Under the pieces are notes generated by a model. It ran no database searches, was not told the DNA's origin, and saw only the letters and a program-made list of their open reading frames with translations. Position numbers and translations under genes: made by a program. DNA of 64,000 nt from JAHECQ01 sp963775125 (GTDB lineage: Bacteria; Actinomycetota; Acidimicrobiia; Acidimicrobiales; SZUA-35), in NCBI GenBank assembly GCA_963775125.1, contig CAVZHQ010000001.1, forward strand, positions 248,001-312,000, given 5' to 3'. This document shows, in pieces, positions 1 through 6,823 of the stretch (its first letter is position 1; each line of letters starts with the position of its first letter).

Positions 1-2
1 AC

Positions 3-38
3 CGAATGGTCATCGCCGCGGAGGCCGCTGCCACCTAG
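3..38 (+). CDS. C-terminal tail of an upstream gene (partial)
   Basis: Eleven codons ending RMVIAAEAAAT followed by TAG at 36-38 form a plausible Ala-rich C-terminus of a plus-strand gene that enters from the left edge. Its convergent neighbour ends at 79. The fragment is too short to assign a family, and it may not be coding at all. Confidence 0.3.
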   Translation, partial: RMVIAAEAAAT

Positions 39-78
39 GGCCTTCTGTCGACCCGGGCGGCGGTCGCTCCCTCGATCA

Positions 79-891
79 CTACATGGCCAGCAGCGAGCGG
101 GTGACCTTCTCGGTGAAGTCGACCGGCCAGACGGCCGCTCGATCGAGGGTGTCGAGATCGACAATGGCGCCGGGCTCGGTGATCTCGCCGGCCAACGCCA
201 GCGCGATGCTCAGGATGCGTCTCTGGGTGTCGGGCTGGTTCGGAGGGCCGAACGGGTTGCCCATCGGGTAGTTCACGAACAACGACCGCGGCGGGCGGAC
301 GAGTTCGGTGAGGTCCCGGCCGGTGGATACCAGCACGGTGGGGATGCCGAGGGATTCGATGACTCGTGCGACCAGACCCACGGTCTGGTGGTCGAGTGGT
401 CAGGCAGGAACCAGGAGGAACAGGTCGACCTCGTCGGAGACGAGCTCGTCGAACAGCGCCGGAGCCGCAACTTCCTGAACGTGGCTGCGTTTGTAGATGC
501 GACCCATGAAGCCGCTCCAGTGCCGCGGGGCGATCGAGCCGATGGTCCCATCGGCCTCGAACTCCCGGAGACGGTCGATGGGGAAGACGCAGTTGACGTC
601 GACCTCGGCATCGGTGGTGTCGTAGTAGCTGTCGCTGACCGTGAAGTCGGCGGCGGGGGCGGCCGGGTCGACCGTGTCGAGTCGGAAATCGTTGCGGGCG
701 TAGGCATCCCAGGTCGGCAACGTGCAGTGCGAGACTCCACCGGAAGTGAGCATCGACACGCGACACTCGGCCAGCGGTTTGGTCAGCGGAGTCAGCGGGG
801 CATCGTCGTTGACGGTCCACGCGTAGGGCGGGAACCCCTGGAGTTGGTACCGCTGATTCAGGAGTTCGACGTAGCGGACGGGTTCAGACAT
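79..891 (-). CDS. GrdB-like reductase family protein, probable selenoprotein (in-frame TGA at 400-402)
   Basis: Resembles the selenoprotein B family of glycine/betaine/sarcosine/D-proline reductases. Residues 1-163 carry family-like blocks (VSDSYYDTTDAEVDVNCVFPIDRL; IGSIAPRHWSGFMGRIY). The frame then meets TGA at 400-402 and continues without any shift as PLDHQTVGLVARVIESLGIPTV to TAG at 79. The TGA falls where family members carry a redox Cys or Sec just before the PLxHQ(T/S)VGL block, so Sec164 of a 270-residue protein is inferred. A SECIS-like hairpin follows at once (363-396). The start at 891 is preceded by AAGGAG with 6 nt spacing; an alternative ATG at 921 overlaps the stop of the upstream dehydrogenase as ATGA, so the two genes are probably one operon. 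The second position of the usual CxxC is Asp here. If TGA is read as stop, only two inert halves result. The substrate is unknown; free-standing relatives outside clostridia are uncharacterised. Confidence 0.75.
363..396 (-). promoter_or_regulatory. Candidate bacterial SECIS hairpin
   Basis: On the minus strand, starting 3 nt after the TGA: outer 4-bp stem (CTCG/CGAG), internal loop, then a perfect 7-bp upper stem ACCAGAC/GTCTGGT (383-389 with 371-377) closing a 5-nt apical loop CGTGG. The loop begins 17 nt after the TGA and has a G in its first two positions, as in known bacterial SECIS elements that recruit SelB. Confidence 0.6.
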
Positions 892-917
892 GGTGGGCTC
901 CTTCATGGCAGGCTCGT

Positions 918-2000
918 TCATGACAGTCGGGATCCTGCATCGACCAGGCCGGCGCTGGTGGCCGCCTTGCGGAGCAGTTTGACGGTTGCGTCGTCAACCG
1001 GAATGCCTTCGGCTCTGGCGGCTCGTGCCCGGTTCTCCGGATCGCCGGGCAACAGCACCTCGTCGAAGCCTTCCCGAAGCTCTGACCCCTGGACGTAGTC
1101 GAGGTAGGCCTCGGCCTCGGCCGCGAAGCCATCGCCTGCTCCCGTTGCGGCAGGGTCGATCACGATCGACAACATGTTGTTGACGATGCGGGTGACGACC
1201 CGCTTGTTGCCGGGTTGGATGGTCGGACCGCCGATGAGTGCCGCGCCGAGCAGTTCGGCCATGATGGCCAGACCGGAGCCCTTGTGCTCGCCAAGGGCGA
1301 GAAGTGCGCCTTCCCGAGGGTTGTTGAACATGCACGAAGGGTCGGTGGTGACTCTGCCCTGACCGTCGATCATGGTGTCGGGAGGCACCGGTTTGCCCTC
1401 CTCCATCGCGACCCGAGCCTTGCCGAACGCGATCTTCGACGTTGCCATGTCGAGCATGACCCGGGGCGTTGGACGCCCGTTGCGTTCGGGGCCGCCGGGA
1501 ATGGCGAGGCAGATGGGATTGGTCACGAAGCGAGCCTCCCGGCCGCCGTAGGGGGCGACGAGGGGCGTGTGACCCGAGACGTTGACGAAGTGAAGAGAGG
1601 CCATGCCGGCCGCCGCGCACTGCTCGCCCCAGTGGCCGATGCGGCCGATGTGGTAGCTGTTCCGAAGTCCGACGATGGCTGCGCCGTGGGTTCGGGCCCG
1701 GTCGATCGCGTGCTCCATGGCCTCGAAGCCGTTGACCTGGCCGAAGCCCATGTTGCCGTCGAGAACGCTCAGTGCGCCGAGGTCCTGCACGATCGTCGGA
1801 TGGCTGTTGACGGTGAGCTCGCCGCTGAGCGCCCCGCCGACGTAGGCAGGGAGCATGCCGACGCCATGAGAGTCGTGACCGGCCAGGTTGGCGCCGATCA
1901 ACTGGTCGGCCACGAGGTGTTGTTCGGTTTCGGAACTCCCGAGTTGGGCGCAGGTGTCTCGAACGAAGGCATGGAGTTCGTCGGGATGCAGATTCGGCAT
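918..2000 (-). CDS. Ldh family oxidoreductase (malate/L-lactate/ureidoglycolate dehydrogenase-like)
   Basis: About 360 residues, the usual size of the NAD(P)-dependent Ldh family, which is unrelated to classical LDH. Family marks are visible: the DSHGV block at residues 43-47, with a conserved His, and SYHIGRIGHWGEQ around residue 117, with the catalytic-type His. A basic C-terminal region GDPENRARAARAEGIPVDD is also typical. It should oxidise a 2-hydroxyacid or a related carbinol; the substrate cannot be read from sequence. ATG at 2000 is preferred to TTG at 2006 because a TAGAAC hexamer lies exactly 6 nt before it. The stop overlaps the alternative ATG (921) of the GrdB-like gene, so the two are likely co-transcribed. 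Confidence 0.85.
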   Translation of the reverse strand: MPNLHPDELHAFVRDTCAQLGSSETEQHLVADQLIGANLAGHDSHGVGMLPAYVGGALSGELTVNSHPTIVQDLGALSVLDGNMGFGQVNGFEAMEHAIDRARTHGAAIVGLRNSYHIGRIGHWGEQCAAAGMASLHFVNVSGHTPLVAPYGGREARFVTNPICLAIPGGPERNGRPTPRVMLDMATSKIAFGKARVAMEEGKPVPPDTMIDGQGRVTTDPSCMFNNPREGALLALGEHKGSGLAIMAELLGAALIGGPTIQPGNKRVVTRIVNNMLSIVIDPAATGAGDGFAAEAEAYLDYVQGSELREGFDEVLLPGDPENRARAARAEGIPVDDATVKLLRKAATSAGLVDAGSRLS

Positions 2001-2006
2001 GTCCAA

Positions 2007-2012
2007 GTTCTA
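2007..2012 (-). promoter_or_regulatory. -10-like TAGAAC, leaderless promoter of the Ldh-family gene
   Basis: TAGAAC lies 6 nt before the ATG at 2000, matching the spacing of the window-wide TANNNT-N6-start pattern; no Shine-Dalgarno is seen. Confidence 0.45.
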
Positions 2013-2016
2013 GCGC

Positions 2017-4317
2017 ATGTCGGTCTCTAGACTCTCGTCCATCGCCAGCACCGATATCGACGTCCGACAGTCTTGGCGCGGCATCGGGTTGGCGCGTGCG
2101 GCGGTCCCGTGCGGAGCGCTTGCGTTGGGTCTGTTCAGCACCTTGCTCGTCGTGGTGGGCGGCACGCTGGCGGGGGCGGCCGGTCAGGAACCGGCACAGC
2201 GACTGTGGTCCGTGCCCGCCGTACCGGTGCGGCCTCGGGTCGATCTCCTCGGCGCGCTCGTGATCTTCTACGCCGGACTCATCTTCCTCGTCCGCGCCTG
2301 GCTGAAGTTGCGCCGGGACGTCCGGGCTCGCGGTGCGTCGGCGGCGATGGTCGCGCTCGTGGTCTCGGTCTGGGCTCTGCCACTGTTGGCCGGCCCTCCT
2401 CTCGGGAGCAGGGATGTCTATGCGTACGCCGCACAGGGTCGATTGGCCGATGCGGGTTTCGACGTCTACCGCCAGGGTCCGGCGGCACTGGGCGACGATC
2501 CCATCCTGGATCCCGTCGACCCGCTGTACCTCGACGCGCCTGTCGTGTACGGCCCGGTGTTCGTGGCCGTCTCATCGCTGGTTTCATCGACGGTGAGCTC
2601 GCGGGTCGAATCGACTCCGGGTGAACAGGTCGTCTACCAGGTGCTCGCCTTCCGGGCCCTGGCGGTGCTCGGCCTGTTGGTCACCGCCGCAGGCGTGTGG
2701 CACATCGCCAAGGGACTCGGCCGTGACCCCGTCGACGCGGTCGTGCTGGCGGTCGCCAATCCGCTCGTCCTGCTTCACCTGGTTTCGGGGGCGCACAACG
2801 AAGCGCTCATGCTGGCCTTCCTGGTCGGCGGTGTGGCCATCGGGTTACGACCGCGGTGGCGGCTCGTCGGCATTGCGCTTTGCGCGTTCGCAGCTGCGAT
2901 CAAGATGCCCGGCATCCTCGGCGCCGCCTTCCTTGCCTGGCCGTGGATTCTCGAGGCCGCCCGACCCTCCCGCCGAATCGCCGCGGACGTTGATCGCAGG
3001 GGGGAGGCGTTTGCGGTGATCGCCTTGTCCGGCCGCATCACCGGTTGGGGCTGGGGGTGGGTCGACGCGCTCATCAACGCGGCGCCGGTCGATGCCTACC
3101 TGAGCGTCACTCGCGTGCTGGGAGGCGCAGTGCAGCTCGCCACCGGGCTCGATGCGGCCCGAGTGCTCTCGGTTGCCCGAATGATGGGACTGCTGCTCGC
3201 AGCCGTGCTCACGGCTTGGCTCTTGTTCCGTAGGAAGGGCTCCGCGGTCACGGCCCTCGCGTGGAGCCTGCTTCTCCTGGCGGTGCTCCATCCGACGACC
3301 CAGCCCTGGTACCTGACGTGGGGTCTCATGCTGTGGGCCGCAGCATCGGCGGGCGACCAGAACCGGGCCTACCTGACGATCACCGCCGTCGCTGCGTTCG
3401 TGGTGCTGCCGGTGGGCCCGCAGGCCGGAGTCGTGCTCCTGGAGAACAACGGTGTCGCGTCGATGCTCCTGGCCGCATTGGCGCTCGGGCTACTGACGTT
3501 CAGCCCGAGCACTGTCGGCCGTGGCGCCGAAGCGGTCCGGCCGATGCTGCCGTCGGGCGAGCACCGCCGGGTGACGGTGATCGTGCCGACGCGAAACGAA
3601 GCCGAATCGGTCGCACCGCTGGCCGATCGCCTGATCGCGGCGTTCTCCGAACCCGACGACCTCGAGATCATCTTCGTCGATGACAGCGACGACACGACCC
3701 CACAGGTGCTCGCCGACCTTGGCGCTCGCTGCCAAGGGGTGCGGTGGATCCATCGCACGCCTTCCGAACGCTGGGGTGGTCTGGGTGGAGCTGTCGTCGA
3801 GGGACTCCTCTCGGCTGGTGGCGCGACCGTCGTGGTGATGGATGGCGATCTGCAGCATCCCCCCGAAGTCGTTCCGTCGCTGGTGCAGCGTTCGGTGGCG
3901 ATGGCCGGAATTGCCGTCGCCAGCCGCCACGTGACCGGAGGAGCCTCGGTGGGCCTGTCGCCCACTCGGCGGGTTCTGTCGGCGGCGGCGGCGTTCCTTG
4001 CGCGTCTGGTTTTTCCTCGCAGCGTCGGTCGGGTCTCGGACCCGATGAGTGGCTTCTTCGCCCTACCCCGAGCTCAGATCGATCTCGAGCGGCTCCAGCC
4101 GGACGGGTTCAAGATCCTGATGGAAATGCTGGCGACGCACCCACAACTCCCGGTCGTCGAGGTTCCGTACCGTTTCGACGTCCGAGCAGCCGGTGTTTCC
4201 AAGGCGTCACTGGCCCAGGCCTCCCGCTATGCCGGCCACCTGATCGACCTGCGCTTGCGCACGAGCCGGCCGTGGGCCGGTGCCGTCGACCGCGAGCGGG
4301 TCTTTCAACCTGGCTGA
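2017..4317 (+). CDS. Fusion of MptB-like polyprenol-phosphomannose mannosyltransferase with a GT2 (polyprenol-P-mannose synthase-like) domain
   Basis: A 766-residue two-part protein. Residues ~20-500 are a multi-spanning GT-C type membrane domain with MptB-family marks: GSRDVYAYAAQGRLADAGFD near residue 132, YGPVF, SGAHNEALM, and TTQPWYLTWG in a late loop. Residues ~515-760 form a soluble GT2 domain with VIVPTRNEAESV, the acidic VDDSDD near 553 and DGDLQHPPE near 608, as in dolichol/polyprenol-phosphate mannose synthases. One polypeptide could therefore both load mannose onto the lipid carrier and transfer it in lipomannan or cell-wall glycan synthesis (inference). ATG at 2017 is the first start; the divergent dehydrogenase begins 16 bp away. 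The 3' end overlaps the convergent gene by 13 bp. Confidence 0.8.
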   Translation: MSVSRLSSIASTDIDVRQSWRGIGLARAAVPCGALALGLFSTLLVVVGGTLAGAAGQEPAQRLWSVPAVPVRPRVDLLGALVIFYAGLIFLVRAWLKLRRDVRARGASAAMVALVVSVWALPLLAGPPLGSRDVYAYAAQGRLADAGFDVYRQGPAALGDDPILDPVDPLYLDAPVVYGPVFVAVSSLVSSTVSSRVESTPGEQVVYQVLAFRALAVLGLLVTAAGVWHIAKGLGRDPVDAVVLAVANPLVLLHLVSGAHNEALMLAFLVGGVAIGLRPRWRLVGIALCAFAAAIKMPGILGAAFLAWPWILEAARPSRRIAADVDRRGEAFAVIALSGRITGWGWGWVDALINAAPVDAYLSVTRVLGGAVQLATGLDAARVLSVARMMGLLLAAVLTAWLLFRRKGSAVTALAWSLLLLAVLHPTTQPWYLTWGLMLWAAASAGDQNRAYLTITAVAAFVVLPVGPQAGVVLLENNGVASMLLAALALGLLTFSPSTVGRGAEAVRPMLPSGEHRRVTVIVPTRNEAESVAPLADRLIAAFSEPDDLEIIFVDDSDDTTPQVLADLGARCQGVRWIHRTPSERWGGLGGAVVEGLLSAGGATVVVMDGDLQHPPEVVPSLVQRSVAMAGIAVASRHVTGGASVGLSPTRRVLSAAAAFLARLVFPRSVGRVSDPMSGFFALPRAQIDLERLQPDGFKILMEMLATHPQLPVVEVPYRFDVRAAGVSKASLAQASRYAGHLIDLRLRTSRPWAGAVDRERVFQPG

Positions 4318-5480
4318 CGGGCCAGTCGATGGAGGTGCACGGCGGAGCTGACGATGATGCCGATCAGGAGTCCGTCGCGCAGGAGCAGCAAGGTCGCTGC
4401 GATCGGATGATCGACTCCGGGCGGACCGAAGATGGCGAGGGTGAGCGCAGTGAGGACGATCGCTCCTCCGGTGAGCGCCGCCGGTCGACGCTGCCCGCAC
4501 GCCCAGGCCAACGCCCCCGCCGGCGTGAGCCACAACAGGAACTGGGGTGAGAGCAGCGGAGCGGTCACGATGAGCGCTGCCGTCGAACCGAGCATGGCCA
4601 GCGCAGCTGCGGACTCGGCCTTCGTTCGCTGCGCCAGCACGCAGAGGCCGAGAACGACGAGGCCGGTCACGACCCGGCCGGCGAGGACGAGGCCGTCGTC
4701 GAGCGTCCCGATCCGGTAGGCGTCGGCTTCGAAGCGTTGTTGGCCATCGCCCAGCAGCGCAATGAGCGAGCCCGGGATGGACTCGATGTGCCAGCCGCTC
4801 ACGCCGCGAAGGCTCGTGATCTGCTCGAGTGCGTCGACCCCGGCCCAGGACAACCACGCCCCACCAATGGTGGCCCCGACTGCGACCGCGGCCAGCGCTT
4901 CGGATCTTCTCCGAACGGCGAAGGCCACCGGAATCAGCAGCCCAGGCGAGACCTTGATCGCCGCACCCGCGACCGCCGCAAGCGCGAAGACCCCGACTGC
5001 CAGGTTTCGGCCGAGGCCTACTGACCGGGGCAGCTGCCGGCGCTGTCCGGAAAGCAGCACCAGGCCGAGGGCCGTGCAGCCCGCCGCCCACAGGTCGAAA
5101 CGGAGCAGCCCCGCCGGCACGGCAGCCGTTCCGAGCACCAGATACGCAAGCCCGGCGTCACGTCGGTGTCGCTCGAGCAGGCCGGCGACGCCGAGGTCGA
5201 CGGCCAGCGACAGCGCCACCAGCAGCCGCTGCGTCCCGACCACCCCGCCGCCCGCAAGCCCGCCGCCGAACGTGATCACTTCGATCAAGGCCACTGACCC
5301 GGGCGGGTACTCGACCTCGTGATCGATCCACGGCCGCCCGGGCGCGTCGTGGATCGCTTGGAACCGGCTGGCGTCCCACCCCGCCAGCTCCTCGGCCTCA
5401 TCGGTCCACGGCCCGACCAGCAAGGCCGACGCCGCCGTGACCCGGATCGCGAGGACGATCAGCACGAGCCAGCGACGCAT
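4305..5480 (-). CDS. Integral membrane glycosyltransferase, GT87/DUF2029-like
   Basis: 391 residues with about ten hydrophobic segments and an N-terminal signal-anchor (LVLIVLAIRVTAASALL). The extracytoplasmic segment after TM1 holds TDEAEELAGWDASRFQAIHD and HEVEYPPGS, the acidic-plus-EYPP arrangement of polyprenol-phosphomannose-dependent GT-C mannosyltransferases. IKVSPGLLIP and SPQFLLWL match later conserved loops. It is convergent with the MptB-like fusion and probably acts in the same envelope glycan pathway; the exact linkage is unknown. ATG at 5480 is immediately downstream of the repeat-rich region at 5494-5600. Confidence 0.7.
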   Translation of the reverse strand: MRRWLVLIVLAIRVTAASALLVGPWTDEAEELAGWDASRFQAIHDAPGRPWIDHEVEYPPGSVALIEVITFGGGLAGGGVVGTQRLLVALSLAVDLGVAGLLERHRRDAGLAYLVLGTAAVPAGLLRFDLWAAGCTALGLVLLSGQRRQLPRSVGLGRNLAVGVFALAAVAGAAIKVSPGLLIPVAFAVRRRSEALAAVAVGATIGGAWLSWAGVDALEQITSLRGVSGWHIESIPGSLIALLGDGQQRFEADAYRIGTLDDGLVLAGRVVTGLVVLGLCVLAQRTKAESAAALAMLGSTAALIVTAPLLSPQFLLWLTPAGALAWACGQRRPAALTGGAIVLTALTLAIFGPPGVDHPIAATLLLLRDGLLIGIIVSSAVHLHRLARQPG

Positions 5481-5520
5481 CCCGCCACCCTAACTGCAAG
5501 CCCCCGACCCCCTCCCCCTC

Positions 5521-5569
5521 GTTCTGCAAGCCCGGCGCCCCCCTGTCGGGGCCCGCCGGCTTGCAGAAC
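5521..5569. repeat. 49-nt palindromic repeat, left copy
   Basis: A 12-bp perfect stem GTTCTGCAAGCC/GGCTTGCAGAAC encloses a GC-rich inner hairpin (CCCC/GGGG). A related half-site CTGCAAG lies at 5494-5500 and another, CTTGCA, at 5589-5594. Confidence 0.8.
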
Positions 5570-5594
5570 GGGGCTGAGGTGAGACCAGCTTGCA
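5560..5594. repeat. Left 35-bp terminal inverted repeat
   Basis: Pairs with 6748-6782 at 32 of 35 positions, counted by eye; the first 22 bp are identical. Confidence 0.8.
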
Positions 5595-5763
5595 ATTCGA
5601 CGGGTCGGATCGGGTTGGGGGCAATGCGACGGGTGCAAATGCCGCTCGGTCTGGCGATACTTCGCCGGTCCAGTGCGAGCGGATCGACGCTCCGTGCGGT
5701 GCTCTCGCCCCTTCGGGGGCCGCTGGCCAACGGGCTCGAGGGCCCACGCACCTGGGGGATCCT

Positions 5764-6726
5764 GTGGGAACCACTCATCGATCAACAACGACGGCCGGGC
5801 TCGTCGATCAACTCATCATCGGTCTTGCTTGCCGCTCGCATGGTGTGACCACGAAGTCCGAGCTGCTGGCCGTCGGTGTCAGCCCGCGGTCCATCGAGCA
5901 TCGTGTAGCAAACGGGGTTCTCGCGGTCGCTCACCGCGGGGTGTACGTGACGGAGGTGCTGCGGACCGAACGAACCGATTTGGCTGCGGCGACGAAGGCG
6001 ATCAGCGGATCGGCGGTTGCCCGCGCGACCGCCGGCCTGCTGCACGGTTTCTCGTGGGAACGTTGGCTGGCTCGTCAGGGTTGGCACATCGTCGGTCCGA
6101 ACGGAGCCGCGCTCAGCGACCGGCGAGTGGTCATGCACCAGACCCGTTATTTACCGGACCACCATCGGGTCATCATCGACAATCTGGTGGTCACTTCAGC
6201 CGAGCGGACGATTTGCGACCTGGCGGCGGCCATCAGTCCGGCACGTCTCGTCGAGTTCGTCGAACACCAGTTGGTCGAGCGTCGTGTCGACCTCGGCGGT
6301 CTCCTGGCGTGCCATCTGGAGCTGGCTCGCCGCGGTCGGGCAGGGACCCGCGCGCTGCGAGACGTGCTCGGAAACCTGGCCGACCCCCGCGACTTTCCCC
6401 AGTCGATCCTCGAACTCGCGGTCCAGGAGCGGCTCGTCCGAGACGGGCTGGAGCTCCTCCGCCAGTTCCGTCCTCCGTGGTACGACGGGAGAAGCGGGAT
6501 CGTCGATTTCGCCGATCCCGCCGGACGCACGATTCTCGAGGCGGACGGTCGATCGTTCCATTCGACGTCGAAGGCGTTCACCGAGGATCGGCGTCGAGAC
6601 CGGGTCGCAGTCGCGAATGGTTGGGCGGTCGTGCGGGTCGGCTGGCATGACGTCACTACCGGAACCTCGGCGATGGACGACGTGCTCGAGATCATCCGCT
6701 CTCGTCGGACAACGGATGCCGCCTGA
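5764..6726 (+). CDS. AbiEi-like winged-helix / DUF559 (PD-(D/E)XK-like) endonuclease-domain protein
   Basis: 320 residues from GTG 5764, chosen because GGGGGA lies 6 nt upstream. The same frame is open back to 5590, but that part reads through repeat DNA. Residues ~15-110 look like the AbiEi antitoxin-type winged helix (GVTTKSELLAVGVSPRSIEHRV; VAHRGVYV). Residues ~215-310 resemble DUF559/Vsr-like nuclease domains, with IVDFADPAGRTILEADG supplying the D...ExD-type acidic cluster, followed by DRRRDRVAVANGWAVVRVGW. This two-domain arrangement is common in actinobacteria but functionally undefined. It is the only gene inside the inverted-repeat-bounded element. Confidence 0.7.
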   Translation: MGTTHRSTTTAGLVDQLIIGLACRSHGVTTKSELLAVGVSPRSIEHRVANGVLAVAHRGVYVTEVLRTERTDLAAATKAISGSAVARATAGLLHGFSWERWLARQGWHIVGPNGAALSDRRVVMHQTRYLPDHHRVIIDNLVVTSAERTICDLAAAISPARLVEFVEHQLVERRVDLGGLLACHLELARRGRAGTRALRDVLGNLADPRDFPQSILELAVQERLVRDGLELLRQFRPPWYDGRSGIVDFADPAGRTILEADGRSFHSTSKAFTEDRRRDRVAVANGWAVVRVGWHDVTTGTSAMDDVLEIIRSRRTTDAA

Positions 6727-6747
6727 GGGGCCGGCCCAGCCGGGTTC

Positions 6748-6782
6748 TGCAAGCTGGCGCCACCTCAGCCCCGTTCTGCAAG
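6748..6782. repeat. Right 35-bp terminal inverted repeat
   Basis: Reverse-complement partner of 5560-5594. A further GTTCTGCAAG copy starts at 6744 and an inverted copy, CTTGCAGAAG, lies at 6841-6850 inside the next gene. Confidence 0.8.
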
Positions 6783-6821
6783 CGTGCCGACCCCCGGAGG
6801 GGGGCGGCCGTCTTGCAGAAC
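6773..6821. repeat. 49-nt palindromic repeat, right copy
   Basis: GTTCTGCAAG/CTTGCAGAAC 10-bp outer stem with an inner GCCGACCCCC/GGGGGGCGGC hairpin, the same length as the left copy. It ends 2 nt before the stop codon of the minus-strand gene, so it could also terminate that transcript. Confidence 0.8.
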
Positions 6822-6823
6822 GG

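Larger units (their letters stand above)
5521..6821. mobile_element. Inverted-repeat-bounded element carrying a single AbiEi/DUF559-like nuclease gene
   Basis: The gene at 5764-6726 lies between arms that are inverted copies of each other. The left arm 5560-5581 is a perfect 22-bp reverse complement of 6761-6782; after a 3-bp mismatch the match resumes for 10 bp (5585-5594 with 6748-6757). Each arm continues outward into a 49-nt hairpin (5521-5569 and 6773-6821) with identical GTTCTGCAAG/CTTGCAGAAC ends and a C-run/G-run interior. No transposase and no clear target-site duplication are visible, so mobility is inferred from structure alone. Confidence 0.5.

Noticed and set aside
79..921. GrdB-like gene as a simple pseudogene or as two separate genes
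   Set aside because: Both halves are in one frame, family blocks lie on both sides of the TGA, the second half has no start or ribosome site at the break, and a hairpin of SECIS geometry follows.
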